A DNA stretch of 64,000 nt from Flagellimonas amoyensis (GCF_003058265.1 NZ_QBUK01000001.1:496001-560000), one strand, 5' to 3'; shown: positions 27,850 through 37,283, numbered from the stretch's first letter. The notes: generated by a model from the letters alone, not told the origin. A program made the numbers and translations.

Positions 27850-29184
27850 ATGACCCATACGATCACCTATGCAGCCATCAACAGACAGGTAGAATCAACT
27901 TCCCTTACCGATACCCTGTTGGATATTTCGATCAAGAACAAAATCCCGCACCTGCATGAATGTGGGGGCAATGGGTATTGTACCACTTGTAGGGTCAGGA
28001 TATTGGATGGGGTACAGAATCTGAGCCCAAAGACAGAATTTGAAAAAAGCAGCTGCCATGCGCGAAAATGGGATCCATCCATTCGCTTGGCATGTCAGGC
28101 CAGGCCCAAGGGCGATGTTACCGTCCAGCGGTTGATTTGGTCCAGCGGGGAGGTGAATAACCTGCAAAAGGAGTTGGTGCCGATGGGACGGGCAGAGGAA
28201 AGGCCAATAGCCATCCTTTTTTGCGACATTAGAAATTTCACCAACCTCTCCTCCCACAACCTCAATTTTGATATCGCTTATATGTTGAACAAGTTCTATA
28301 CGGCTTTGGGGGAACCTATATTGATGAACAATGGGGTGATCTATCAATATGTAGGGGATGAAATAGTGGGTGTGTTCGGCACCACGGGAGGTACGGCCAA
28401 GAAAAATTGTGAGGATGCCATACGGGCAGCCTTGGGGATGCAGTATGCCCTGGATGCCTTGAACCGGTCCGATCTGAAGGACATCGAGATAAAACTAAAA
28501 TCGGGTATCGGCATCAATTTTGGCAATGCCTTCATCGGTCACCTCGGCCATCCCACCCATAAACAGTTCTCCGTGATTGGGGACCCGGTGAACGTGGCCA
28601 GTAGAATTCAAAATGAGACCAAGGCCACCAATACGAACATACTCATATCCGATACCGTATACGAAAACGTGGACAAGGATTCCGTGGTGGTCGGACAAAA
28701 CTTCCTGAACAAACTGGCAGGAAAGGACGACCCTTTGAACCTCTTCGAACTTATCGGTTTCAACGATATGGACCTTCAATTGGAGCTGCAATCCTCCATG
28801 AACTTCATGTTGGCCGATGAAGAAGGATTTGCCAAAACCTTCTACGATAAAGTTTTTGCCATTGCACCTTTCGTCAGGGCCCTGTTCCGCAACAATATGA
28901 CCGACCAGGGAAGGTTGTTGACCCATATGTTGGGAGGCATTGTGTATTCCCTTTCCAGGCCCGAGCACCTCAAAAGAGGACTGGCCAAGTTGGGCCAAAG
29001 CCATGTGCATTATGGTGTGAAGGAAGAGTATTATCCCGTGGTGAAACAAGCCATGATAGCGACCATTGACGAGGTTTTGGGGCAGAACAAGACCCCACGC
29101 ACCTTGGAAGCTTGGAACACGGCCCTCGATTTTGTGATCGATACCATGAAGTCCAGCGCAAAAGGCGATATCAATGCAGAATAA
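27850..29184 (+). CDS. Ferredoxin-nucleotide cyclase-globin fusion protein
   Basis: 444-residue soluble protein with three domains. (1) Residues ~1-95: plant-type [2Fe-2S] ferredoxin, Cys38, Cys44, Cys47 and Cys82 (C-x5-C-x2-C-x34-C). (2) ~115-305: class III nucleotide cyclase; metal Asp126 in LFCDIRNFT and Asp170 in YVGDE, catalytic Asn248 and Arg252 in VNVASR. The usual purine-selecting Lys is Gln166 and the usual Asp/Thr partner is Ser241, so the base preference may not be ATP. (3) ~308-435: single-domain globin, CD1 Phe346 in ALFRNNM and likely proximal His385 in LGQSHVHYGV, as in flavohaemoglobins. It is the first gene of a three-gene cassette with a flavin oxidoreductase and a Pycsar-type membrane effector. 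Cofactor content, product and role are inferred. Confidence 0.88.
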   Translation: MTHTITYAAINRQVESTSLTDTLLDISIKNKIPHLHECGGNGYCTTCRVRILDGVQNLSPKTEFEKSSCHARKWDPSIRLACQARPKGDVTVQRLIWSSGEVNNLQKELVPMGRAEERPIAILFCDIRNFTNLSSHNLNFDIAYMLNKFYTALGEPILMNNGVIYQYVGDEIVGVFGTTGGTAKKNCEDAIRAALGMQYALDALNRSDLKDIEIKLKSGIGINFGNAFIGHLGHPTHKQFSVIGDPVNVASRIQNETKATNTNILISDTVYENVDKDSVVVGQNFLNKLAGKDDPLNLFELIGFNDMDLQLELQSSMNFMLADEEGFAKTFYDKVFAIAPFVRALFRNNMTDQGRLLTHMLGGIVYSLSRPEHLKRGLAKLGQSHVHYGVKEEYYPVVKQAMIATIDEVLGQNKTPRTLEAWNTALDFVIDTMKSSAKGDINAE

Positions 29185-29229
29185 CGATCAGGAAAACATA
29201 TCAATCAGTAATCACTAATATGAATAACC

Positions 29230-30621
29230 ATGTCAACAAAAATCAATGAATTGGATTCCAGTGTATTGGATGCATTTGCAAGCCAGATCAGGGGAGAATT
29301 GATCTTCCCAAAAGATGAAAAGTACAACGAGACCCGAAAGGTCTACAATGCCATGATAGATAAGCGTCCAGGCCTGTTTGTCATGTGCGTGGATGTAGCG
29401 GATGTGATCTATGCCGTAAATTTTGGCCGGGAGCACGATCTTTTGGTCGCAGTTAGGGGAGGTGGCCACAATGGTGGCGGTCTCGGACTGTGCAATGACG
29501 GAATGGTGATCGACCTATCCGGTATAAAGTTTGTCCACGTGGATGTGGAGCATAGTACCGTAAGGGTCGGTGGCGGAAATTTGTGGGGCGAAGTGGATCA
29601 TGCAACACATCCGTTCGGTTTGGCGGTTCCGGCAGGCATCATCTCCACCACCGGGGTGGGTGGCCTTACCCTTGGCGGGGGCGTCGGCTATCTCTCACGA
29701 AAGTATGGCCTTACCATCGATAATTTATTGGAAGCGGACATGGTATTGGCCGATGGTTCCTTCGTGACCGTCAATGCCAAACAACATACGGATCTCTTTT
29801 GGGCCATTCGAGGAGGTGGGGGCAACTTTGGAATCGTTACTTCCTTCAAGTTCCAGGCCCATCCAGTAAAAAATGTCATTGGAGGTCCCACGTTATGGCC
29901 CATCGAAAAGATAGATGAGGTGATGGAATGGTACCACTCGTTTATCAATGAAGCTCCAGATGAACTCAATGGATTTATTGCGACCATGGTGATTCCCGGC
30001 CCACCGTTCCCAGAAGCATTGCACAATAAAATGTTCTGTGGTATTGTCTGGTCCTATTTGGGAGACCCCAAAAAGCAGAAAGAAGTGTTCAGACCAGTGA
30101 TGGACATGGAGCCCATATTCCAACACATTGGCGAAATGCCCTATCCTTCCCTTCAGACCTTGTTCGATGGGATGCTTCCCCACGGGCTGCAATGGTATTG
30201 GAGGGCCGATTATTTTGATGAACTGGGCCCCGAAGTACGGGCAAAGCACTTGGAGTTCGGCTCCAAAATTCCGACACCTCTTTCCCAAATGCACCTGTAC
30301 CCGATCAGTGGAGCGGCCAGCAGGGTAGGGAAGCAGGACACTCCTTGGGCCAATAGGGATGCCAAATATGCAGGCGTTATTGTAGGTGTGGATCCAGATC
30401 CGGCCAATGCCCAAAAAATAACCGATTGGTGCAAGCAGTATTGGGAGGCCCTGCATCCGTATTCCATGGGGGGTGCTTATCTCAATTTTATCATGGACGA
30501 AGGACAGGAGCGCATAAAGGCCAGTTATAAGGTAAACTATGATCGCCTTACCCAGATCAAAGGGAAATACGATCCCAACAACTTCTTTAGGGTCAATCAG
30601 AACATACAGCCCCATAAGTAA
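29230..30621 (+). CDS. FAD-linked oxidoreductase, berberine-bridge (BBE) family
   Basis: 463-residue flavoenzyme of the VAO/PCMH superfamily. FAD domain (~40-215) carries VRGGGHNGGG with His80, the usual 8-alpha FAD attachment site. The second, cysteinyl attachment site of bicovalent members is absent: the segment reads PAGIISTTGVGGLTLGGG where Cys would precede the TVG-like turn. The C-terminal BBE motif NYDRLTQIKGKYDPNNFFR is present. There is no signal peptide, so it should act in the cytoplasm. Relatives oxidise sugars, alkaloids or other alcohols. Located 45 bp after the ferredoxin-cyclase-globin gene and directly before the effector gene, it may reduce or sense through the ferredoxin domain; that is an inference from gene order. 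Confidence 0.9.
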   Translation: MSTKINELDSSVLDAFASQIRGELIFPKDEKYNETRKVYNAMIDKRPGLFVMCVDVADVIYAVNFGREHDLLVAVRGGGHNGGGLGLCNDGMVIDLSGIKFVHVDVEHSTVRVGGGNLWGEVDHATHPFGLAVPAGIISTTGVGGLTLGGGVGYLSRKYGLTIDNLLEADMVLADGSFVTVNAKQHTDLFWAIRGGGGNFGIVTSFKFQAHPVKNVIGGPTLWPIEKIDEVMEWYHSFINEAPDELNGFIATMVIPGPPFPEALHNKMFCGIVWSYLGDPKKQKEVFRPVMDMEPIFQHIGEMPYPSLQTLFDGMLPHGLQWYWRADYFDELGPEVRAKHLEFGSKIPTPLSQMHLYPISGAASRVGKQDTPWANRDAKYAGVIVGVDPDPANAQKITDWCKQYWEALHPYSMGGAYLNFIMDEGQERIKASYKVNYDRLTQIKGKYDPNNFFRVNQNIQPHK

Positions 30622-31272
30622 ATGGATGGTTCGGTATGGACCTGCGGACAATGGATTATTTCAAACGGAAAGCCAAAGCTGGATATGGACAAGGAACAAA
30701 ATGAGCAAATGCCAATATTTCAACGTGAATTCCTGAAACAATTGGAGTCAAGGGGGCATGCGGAGGAGCTGGTGGACCATTATTGGGGCAGCATCAACTA
30801 TGTTCTGGGGTTGATCAGGGCATCGGAAATAAAAGCGGGCCTGTTGCTCTCCTTTTATGGAATCCTGCTCAATTTTATCTTTCAAAAGATAGATCTACTG
30901 TTTTCCCAAGGTGCACATCAAATAGTGCTTTATATTTTTATGGCATTTTGGTTTTTGGCCACAATCGTGTCCATTTACTTCAGTATCCGCTGTTTTATGC
31001 CGCGCATTGAAGGAAAGTATGAGAAGAACATGTTCTTTTTTGGCGACGTGATTTCAAAGTTTGGGACAATCAACGATTTTTCAAAAAGTTTCTATCGCTT
31101 GAGTCTGAAGGAAGAGGAACTGTTCGATCAGTTGGGGCAGCAGATCTTTATCATTTCAAAAATAGCCGACCAAAAATTCAGGTACGTGAACAGGTCTTTG
31201 CGGTTTTTGGCCATAAGCCTCCTCCTCTTTTTGTTGATGGCCATCTATTATGCAGTCTTGGTCATCAAATAG
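30622..31272 (+). CDS. Pycsar-type transmembrane effector (PycTM/DUF5706-like)
   Basis: 216-residue membrane protein. After a charged N terminus comes RASEIKAGLLLSFYGILL (TM1 ~71-88; the aspartate/glutamate-x-KAG start is typical of the family), TM2 ~101-121, a soluble segment with FFFGDVISKFG and DQLGQQIFIISKIADQKFRY (~138-190), and TM3 ~193-214. This order (two helices, a helical loop with QI..ISKIADQKY-like motif, last helix) matches the PycTM effectors that damage the membrane when a partner cyclase makes cCMP or cUMP. The ATG follows the previous stop without a gap (TAAATG); Met22 at 30685 is another good start. It closes the cassette and is followed by a terminator. Family assignment is by motif reading, not by search. 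Confidence 0.72.
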   Translation: MDGSVWTCGQWIISNGKPKLDMDKEQNEQMPIFQREFLKQLESRGHAEELVDHYWGSINYVLGLIRASEIKAGLLLSFYGILLNFIFQKIDLLFSQGAHQIVLYIFMAFWFLATIVSIYFSIRCFMPRIEGKYEKNMFFFGDVISKFGTINDFSKSFYRLSLKEEELFDQLGQQIFIISKIADQKFRYVNRSLRFLAISLLLFLLMAIYYAVLVIK

Positions 31273-31295
31273 GATCACACAAAAAGGTGTTGGAA

Positions 31296-31330
31296 ATAAA
31301 AAAGCCATTCATTTGAATGGCTTTTGATTT
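31296..31330. terminator. Bidirectional terminator: cyclase cassette and tRNA-fMet
   Basis: Eleven-base stem AAAAGCCATTC / GAATGGCTTTT with four-base loop; T runs follow on both strands. It ends the cassette on the plus strand and the tRNA on the minus strand. Confidence 0.85.
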
Positions 31331-31332
31331 AG

Positions 31333-31405
<73 letters not shown>

Positions 31406-31519
31406 ATATGGACGGCAAATATACAACCCTTTTTAGATCATTTCCAAATCAAAGTCAATATTCCTTGTTCAAATGGGTCTTTCCAGACTAAAATCCATAA
31501 ATTCGGTTTTTTTGACCTT

Positions 31520-32884
31520 ATGAAAGCAATCAACGATTTTCTGTCCTGGGTTTTGCCCTACACAGAATGGCCCATGTTCATCCTGCTCATTGGCGGGGGA
31601 CTCTTCTTGGTTTTTTATTCCAAGTTTGTGCCCTACCGCTATTTTGGCCATGCCATAGCCGTGGTCTCTGGCAAATACGATGACAAAAACGCCAAAGGCG
31701 ATGTAAGCTCGTTCCAGGCATTGTCGGCAGCTGTGGCGGCCACGGTGGGTCTGGGGAACATATCGGGTGTGGCCATAGCCATCCATGATGGAGGGCCAGG
31801 GGTCGTTTTTTGGATCTGGATGACAGCCCTTTTGGGCATGGGCATCAAATTTTATTCGGGGAGCTTGGCCATCATGTTCCGGGATACCGATAGCGATGGA
31901 AAATTACAGGGTGGCCCCATGTTCTACATTACCAGGGGCATGGGCAAATGGGCGCGTCCCATGGCCGTTTTTTTCAGTATTTGTGGACTCTTCGGATTTT
32001 TGGGGGTATTTACCGCCAATCAGTTTACGGAGGCCTTTATGGGCGTGGTGAAACCACAGGAAACCCTTTTTATGGCCAGTGAGTTCAACTGGAAACTGGG
32101 AATCGGTTTTCTTTTGGCGATTATCACTTCCATTGTCATCTTCGGAGGGCTTTCCAAAATTGCAAAAGTGGCTTCGGCCATTGTTCCTTTTATGGTAGGG
32201 GTATACCTCATAGCAGTAATCTTTGTGATGGCCAACAATGCAGTACAAGTGCTTCCTGCCCTCAAAATGATCTTTGTGGAAGCCTGGAATTTCGATACTA
32301 TCGTCACCGGGGGCTTTTGGGGTCTGGTGATTGTTGGTGTGCGCCGTGCCATGTTTTCCAATGAAGCGGGTCTGGGTAGTGCGCCCATGTACCACGGGCA
32401 GTCGCGAAACGATGAGCCCACAAAGGAAGGATTGGTGGCCATGCTGGGCCCTTTCATCGATACCATCATGGTCTGTACGTTCACTGCGGTGGTCATCATT
32501 TTGAGTGGGGCCTATCTGGAGGATGGTAGTGGCATCACCATGACCATGTCCGCTTTTGAAAAGACCCTCTACGGTTTTGGGGACATCCTTTTGATGGTCA
32601 TTGTCACGGCATTTGCACTTTCCACCCTGTTCACCTATTCCTATTATGGAGTAAAATGCCTTTCGTTTCTCACCACCCCAAAAATTGGAAAGTGGTACAA
32701 TGTATTCTTTGTGGTGATGGTCGTTTTTGCCACGGTGGCTTCTTTGGATTTGGTAAAAAACCTTATCGATCTATCTTATGCGCTTATGGTGATACCCAAT
32801 ATGATCGCAGTGTTGTACCTTGCACCCAAAGTGAATGCGGCATCCAAGCAGTATTTTATAAAAAAGAAGGAAAGTGGCACATAA
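31520..32884 (+). CDS. Sodium:alanine/glycine symporter (AGCS family)
   Basis: 454-residue inner-membrane transporter bringing in alanine or glycine with sodium. Family signatures are present: GDVSSFQALSAAVAATVGLGNISGVAIAI near the N terminus, GGPMFYITRGMG, and RRAMFSNEAGLGSAPMYHG. Ten to eleven hydrophobic helices. The frame is open back to 31370, but that part overlaps the tRNA gene and has no family sequence, so the ATG at 31520 (MKAINDFLSWVLPYTEWPMF) is chosen. Its end overlaps the era start by 11 bp, suggesting co-transcription. Confidence 0.93.
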   Translation: MKAINDFLSWVLPYTEWPMFILLIGGGLFLVFYSKFVPYRYFGHAIAVVSGKYDDKNAKGDVSSFQALSAAVAATVGLGNISGVAIAIHDGGPGVVFWIWMTALLGMGIKFYSGSLAIMFRDTDSDGKLQGGPMFYITRGMGKWARPMAVFFSICGLFGFLGVFTANQFTEAFMGVVKPQETLFMASEFNWKLGIGFLLAIITSIVIFGGLSKIAKVASAIVPFMVGVYLIAVIFVMANNAVQVLPALKMIFVEAWNFDTIVTGGFWGLVIVGVRRAMFSNEAGLGSAPMYHGQSRNDEPTKEGLVAMLGPFIDTIMVCTFTAVVIILSGAYLEDGSGITMTMSAFEKTLYGFGDILLMVIVTAFALSTLFTYSYYGVKCLSFLTTPKIGKWYNVFFVVMVVFATVASLDLVKNLIDLSYALMVIPNMIAVLYLAPKVNAASKQYFIKKKESGT

Positions 32885-33755
32885 GGCAGGTTTTGTAAAT
32901 ATTATAGGCAACCCCAATGTGGGGAAATCCACGTTGATGAACGCTTTTGTGGGCGAAAAACTGTCCATTATCACTTCCAAGGCACAGACCACCCGCCACC
33001 GGATCTTGGGAATCGTCAATGGGGACGACTTCCAAATGATCCTTTCCGACACCCCGGGGATCATAAAGCCGGCCTACGAGCTCCAAACCTCCATGATGGA
33101 TTTTGTGAAATCCGCTTTTGAGGATGCCGATGTGCTCCTCTACATGGTCGAAATCGGGGAGAAGGCCCTCAAGGACGAAACTTTTTTCAAAAAAATAGAA
33201 CACAGTCAGATCCCGGTACTGTTGCTTCTCAACAAAATTGACACCTCGGACCAACACGTGTTGGAAGAGCAGGTGCAACATTGGAAGGACCTTCTGCCCA
33301 ATGCTGAGATCCATCCCATATCCGCTTTGGAAAATTTTAATGTCAAGGAAGTGTTCGATCGTATTTTGGAACTTTTGCCCGAAGCACCTCCCTATTATCC
33401 CAAGGACCAATTGACGGACAAGCCCGAACGATTTTTTGTGAACGAGACCATCCGCGAAAAGATCTTGTTGCACTATAAGAAGGAAATCCCCTATTCCGTG
33501 GAAGTGGAGACCGAGGAATTTCTGGAAGATGAGGACATTATCCGCATACGCTCCGTGATCATGGTGGAGCGCGATACGCAAAAAGGAATCATTATCGGCC
33601 ATAAGGGGAGTGCCCTAAAAAGGGTCGGGGTCGAGGCCCGGAAAGACCTTGAGAAATTCTTTGACAAACAAGTGCATATCGAACTGTATGTGAAGGTCAA
33701 TAAGAATTGGCGCAGCAATGCCCAGCAGCTACGACGGTTCGGCTATAACGGATAA
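32874..33755 (+). CDS. era: GTPase Era
   Basis: Era binds the 3' end of 16S rRNA and helps mature the 30S subunit. G domain (~1-170): P loop GNPNVGKST, switch region KAQTTRHRILG, DTPG, NKID and the SAL motif; C-terminal KH domain (~200-293) with IIGHKGSALKRVG. Length 293 is typical. The start is GTG at 32874 (read AHKAGFVNIIGNPNVGK), with AGAAGGAAA shortly before it, inside the end of the symporter gene. Convergent with the next minus-strand gene. Confidence 0.97.
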   Translation: MAHKAGFVNIIGNPNVGKSTLMNAFVGEKLSIITSKAQTTRHRILGIVNGDDFQMILSDTPGIIKPAYELQTSMMDFVKSAFEDADVLLYMVEIGEKALKDETFFKKIEHSQIPVLLLLNKIDTSDQHVLEEQVQHWKDLLPNAEIHPISALENFNVKEVFDRILELLPEAPPYYPKDQLTDKPERFFVNETIREKILLHYKKEIPYSVEVETEEFLEDEDIIRIRSVIMVERDTQKGIIIGHKGSALKRVGVEARKDLEKFFDKQVHIELYVKVNKNWRSNAQQLRRFGYNG

Positions 33756-33761
33756 TATGCT

Positions 33762-34265
33762 TCAGACTTTTTGAAAACCGGCTATGGTTTCCCTGAACAT
33801 GGATTTCAACTGGTCCATTTGTCCTTCTCCCTTTGCTTTTCCCATTCGCCCAAAAGCATAAAGGGCAAACCAGGTCACAACCAAAAAGAACATGCCCACC
33901 ATCAAAAAAGTAATGTCCTTTCCCAAGGAATGGTTGGAGTAGGCAAAAATGCCCAAGATGATAAATAGCGTGCCCACCCCAAAATGGAGAAACATGAAAA
34001 ACGTCCAAAGTGTCGGGTTGGGACCAAATACCCCGCGGATGTTGCTCACGCCCTCTTCGTAGGAAGAAAGTTCGAGGTGCAATTGGGGAGTCCAGAAGTT
34101 GGTATCCGCCTTCCGGAATTTGATAAAGATGTGTTCATCGAGCCTGCTGATCAAAAAACCATCCTTTTTGTGGGTGTCGTAGGTGTGCTTCAACGTTTCC
34201 ATATCGGTCCGTAAGGCAACATGGAATCGGGGCCTTAAAACGATCTCATTGGTCAGGTCACTCAT
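33762..34265 (-). CDS. Conserved two-helix membrane protein of unknown function
   Basis: 167 residues. A soluble N-terminal half (~1-85; LRPRFHVALRTDMETLKHTY, DEHIFIKFRKADTNFWTPQLHLEL) is followed by two membrane helices (~88-110 and ~118-138, LWTFFMFLHFGVGTLFIILG and ITFLMVGMFFLVVTWFALYAF) and a short basic tail. I recognise it as a protein often found near era and der in flavobacteria, sometimes wrongly called GTP-binding; no nucleotide-binding motif is visible. Function unknown. Confidence 0.75.
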   Translation of the reverse strand: MSDLTNEIVLRPRFHVALRTDMETLKHTYDTHKKDGFLISRLDEHIFIKFRKADTNFWTPQLHLELSSYEEGVSNIRGVFGPNPTLWTFFMFLHFGVGTLFIILGIFAYSNHSLGKDITFLMVGMFFLVVTWFALYAFGRMGKAKGEGQMDQLKSMFRETIAGFQKV

Positions 34266-34335
34266 AACAGTTTGAAAATGATAAAAAAAGGTATCATTTT
34301 TTCTTCATAATAAATGGTACTTTTGCCAAAATTTA

Positions 34336-35643
34336 ATGCAGATGGGAGCTATCGTAGCTATCGTAGGGAGGCCCAATGTGGGCAAGTCCACTTTTTTTAA
34401 CCGATTGATCCGTCGTCGTGAGGCGATCGTGGATGCCGTGAGCGGCGTTACCCGTGACCGTCATTATGGAAAAAGTGATTGGAACGGCAAGGAATTTTCG
34501 TTGATTGATACGGGAGGGTACGTATTGGGCAGTGACGATATTTTTGAAAAGGAAATCGACAAACAAGTGGAGCTGGCCATTGGTGAGGCCGATGCCATCA
34601 TTTTTATGGTGGATGTGGAATCCGGCGTCACGGGCATGGATGAAGATGTGGCCAAACTGTTGCGAAAAGTCAACAAGCCTGTTTTTCTCGCCGTGAACAA
34701 AGTGGACAACGCCCAGCGTATGGCCGATGCCGTGGAATTCTATGCCTTGGGATTGGGCGAATATTACAACCTCTCCAGCATCAATGGTAGTGGAACAGGG
34801 GAATTGTTGGATGCTTTGGTGGAAGTGCTTCCCGATGTGAAGGAAGAAGAAAGCGAACTGCCCCGTTTTGCAGTGGTGGGTCGCCCGAATGCAGGGAAAT
34901 CATCCTTTATCAATGCGTTGATCGGGGAGGACAGATACATTGTTACCGATATTGCCGGGACCACCAGGGACAGTATCGACACGCGGTACAACCAGTTCGG
35001 TTTTGAGTTCAACCTAGTGGACACTGCCGGAATCCGCAGAAAGTCCAAGGTGAAGGAAGATTTGGAGTTTTACTCCGTGATGCGCTCCATCCGAGCCATT
35101 GAGCATTGCGATGTTTGTATCTTGATGTTGGATGCCACCAGAGGTTTTGACGGTCAGGTGGAGAACATCTTTTGGTTGGCCCAGCGCAACAATAAGGGCA
35201 TTGTGGTCTTGGTGAACAAATGGGACTTGGTGGAAAAGGATACCAACTCCGTGAAGGAATACACGGCCATGATCAAAGAGGCCATCTCCCCATTTGAGGA
35301 TGTCCCCATCCTTTTCATATCGGTGATGACCAAACAACGTATCTACAAGGCCATTGAAACGGCTGTGGATGTGTACAAAAACCGTTCAAAGAAGGTCGTG
35401 ACCCGAAAATTGAACGATATCATGTTGCCCATTATCGAGAACACCCCGCCACCGGCCTACAAGGGCAAATATGTGAAGATCAAGTTCTGTACCCAACTGC
35501 CAACGCCTTATCCGCAGTTTGCGTTCTTCTGTAATTTACCGCAGTACGTGCGCGACCCGTATAAGCGGTTCTTGGAGAACAAGTTGCGTGAACACTTTGA
35601 TTTTACCGGGGTTCCGATTACCATTTTTATGCGGAAAAAATAG
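34336..35643 (+). CDS. der: GTPase Der (EngA)
   Basis: Ribosome assembly GTPase with two tandem G domains and a KH-like C terminus. First G domain: [21 protein letters not shown]; second: [12 protein letters not shown] (~residue 180), [15 protein letters not shown]. The KH-like end (~350-435) has [16 protein letters not shown] and the final ITIFMRKK. Length 435 is standard. Divergent from the preceding membrane protein gene, with ~70 bp between them; the M61 peptidase gene follows at short distance. Confidence 0.97.
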   Translation: MQMGAIVAIVGRPNVGKSTFFNRLIRRREAIVDAVSGVTRDRHYGKSDWNGKEFSLIDTGGYVLGSDDIFEKEIDKQVELAIGEADAIIFMVDVESGVTGMDEDVAKLLRKVNKPVFLAVNKVDNAQRMADAVEFYALGLGEYYNLSSINGSGTGELLDALVEVLPDVKEEESELPRFAVVGRPNAGKSSFINALIGEDRYIVTDIAGTTRDSIDTRYNQFGFEFNLVDTAGIRRKSKVKEDLEFYSVMRSIRAIEHCDVCILMLDATRGFDGQVENIFWLAQRNNKGIVVLVNKWDLVEKDTNSVKEYTAMIKEAISPFEDVPILFISVMTKQRIYKAIETAVDVYKNRSKKVVTRKLNDIMLPIIENTPPPAYKGKYVKIKFCTQLPTPYPQFAFFCNLPQYVRDPYKRFLENKLREHFDFTGVPITIFMRKK

Positions 35644-35684
35644 GTCGGGAACACATGAATCAAACCAAACCAAATAACCACTTT

Positions 35685-37283
35685 ATGAAAAACCTCAATC
35701 TGAAGAAATTCCTGGTCCTTTTTTCTTTTTTTGTGTCGTTATCGCTTTCGGCCCAGAAAAACGAAGCTCCGAGATTTGAGTATACCGTTTCGGTGCCAGA
35801 TCCAGGATCCCACACCTATCATGTGGCCACCAGAATACTGAATTGGCCAACGGATACGATCACGTTGCACCTGCCCAACTGGATGCCCGGCTACTATCAG
35901 ATGATGGATTATTACAAGGGGTTGAAAAATTTCAAAGTGCTTTCAGGACAGTCCTTTGACGATTCGCGGCCGGCGACATGGGTTTTGACAGGGGTCAAAG
36001 GAAAAGCGGTCCAGTTGGAATATGATATGTACACGGACCGGACTTTTGTGGCAAACAGTTATGTGGATGAAGATAGGGCCTACATCATACCGGTCAACTC
36101 GTTTTTATATGCAGAGGGTCATTTGAAGATGCCCATAACCGTTACGGTCGAAAAGTCGAATGGATGGACCGATGTGGTCACAGGTCTCGAACTTGTGGAA
36201 GAAAATGCCCAAAAGGCTGTTTTTAGGTCGAATCATTTTGATGATTTTTTGGATTCACCGCTTTTGATGGGCAATCTGAAGAAACTGCCAGATTTTCAAG
36301 TGGGCGGCACCAACCATCGGTTTTGGGGATACAACCCGGGGGAGTTTGATGAAAAGAAGTTGATGGATAATCTGAAGTCCGTGATTGAGGTGGCTTCTGG
36401 CATTATCGGCCATATACCTTATGAGGAATATACCTTCATCGGAATAGGTCCGGGCAGGGGCGGGATAGAACACTTGAACAGTTCCACTGTTAGCTTTGAT
36501 GGGGGACAGATGGGTTCGCCACAGGCCTACCAACGAATGGTCAACTTTTTGTCCCATGAATATTTTCACCATTACAATGTAAAACGGATCAGGCCTTTTG
36601 AACTTGGGCCATTTGATTACCAGAATGGAAGCAAGACCACCCAATTGTGGATCAGTGAGGGTCTTACTTCTTACTATGCCGGGATAATGGTGCGTAGGGC
36701 CGGAATCTACTCTGAAGCGGACTTTCTTCAAGAGATTGCGGCAGGGATAACCCAATTTGAGAACAACCCTGGAAAAGATTTTCAATCACTGATCGAATCT
36801 AGTTTTGAAACTTGGCATGAAGGTCCTTTTGGGACGAGCGGCAAAGATCCGAACAAGAGTATTTCATACTATGTCAAAGGGCCCATCGTCGGTCTTTTAA
36901 TGGACTTTGGAATCCGACAGGCCACTAACAATGCAAAATCCCTGGATGACGTCATGCGCCATATGTACCATGAATACTACCTCAAAAAGGGAAGGGGCTT
37001 TACAGATGCCGAGTTCCGAAATGCCTGTACATTTATTGCGGGAACGCCCTTGACAGAATTGTTTCAATATGTATATACCCCAAAACCCTTGGATTATGAT
37101 ACATATTTGGGTTATGCTGGCCTTGAACTGGAGAAAAAACAGGAAACCCAAACAATCAGGGGGAGGGATGGCGAATCGACCGAAAAAGTGATGGACGTGT
37201 ATTCGCTTGTTCCTGTCAACAATCCCAACGCTTCCCAAAAAGCAATCTTGGATTCCTGGATGGGAAAAAATAAGGTCCAGTAA
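35685..37283 (+). CDS. M61-family (glycyl aminopeptidase-like) metallopeptidase
   Basis: Secreted zinc peptidase. Signal peptide ends LSLSAQ if the ATG at 35685 is used; an ATG at 35655 would add ten polar residues and cannot be excluded. Peptidase_M61 N-terminal beta domain (~25-190) starts FEYTVSVPDPGSHTYHV and LHLPNWMPGYYQMMDY; the catalytic part has the zinc motif HEYFHHYNVKRIRP (two His and Glu) with the third ligand in LWISEGLTSYYAG. The GGIEHLNSSTV segment matches the substrate-site motif of M61. The C-terminal PDZ domain of classic M61 enzymes is reduced or missing. Cleaves N-terminal Gly/Ala in known members; actual substrate unknown. Confidence 0.9.
   Translation: MKNLNLKKFLVLFSFFVSLSLSAQKNEAPRFEYTVSVPDPGSHTYHVATRILNWPTDTITLHLPNWMPGYYQMMDYYKGLKNFKVLSGQSFDDSRPATWVLTGVKGKAVQLEYDMYTDRTFVANSYVDEDRAYIIPVNSFLYAEGHLKMPITVTVEKSNGWTDVVTGLELVEENAQKAVFRSNHFDDFLDSPLLMGNLKKLPDFQVGGTNHRFWGYNPGEFDEKKLMDNLKSVIEVASGIIGHIPYEEYTFIGIGPGRGGIEHLNSSTVSFDGGQMGSPQAYQRMVNFLSHEYFHHYNVKRIRPFELGPFDYQNGSKTTQLWISEGLTSYYAGIMVRRAGIYSEADFLQEIAAGITQFENNPGKDFQSLIESSFETWHEGPFGTSGKDPNKSISYYVKGPIVGLLMDFGIRQATNNAKSLDDVMRHMYHEYYLKKGRGFTDAEFRNACTFIAGTPLTELFQYVYTPKPLDYDTYLGYAGLELEKKQETQTIRGRDGESTEKVMDVYSLVPVNNPNASQKAILDSWMGKNKVQ

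Noticed and set aside
27850..29184. Reading the third domain as a classical globin-coupled sensor
   Set aside because: GCS globins are N-terminal and have a different motif set; this C-terminal domain looks like a flavohaemoglobin or single-domain globin.
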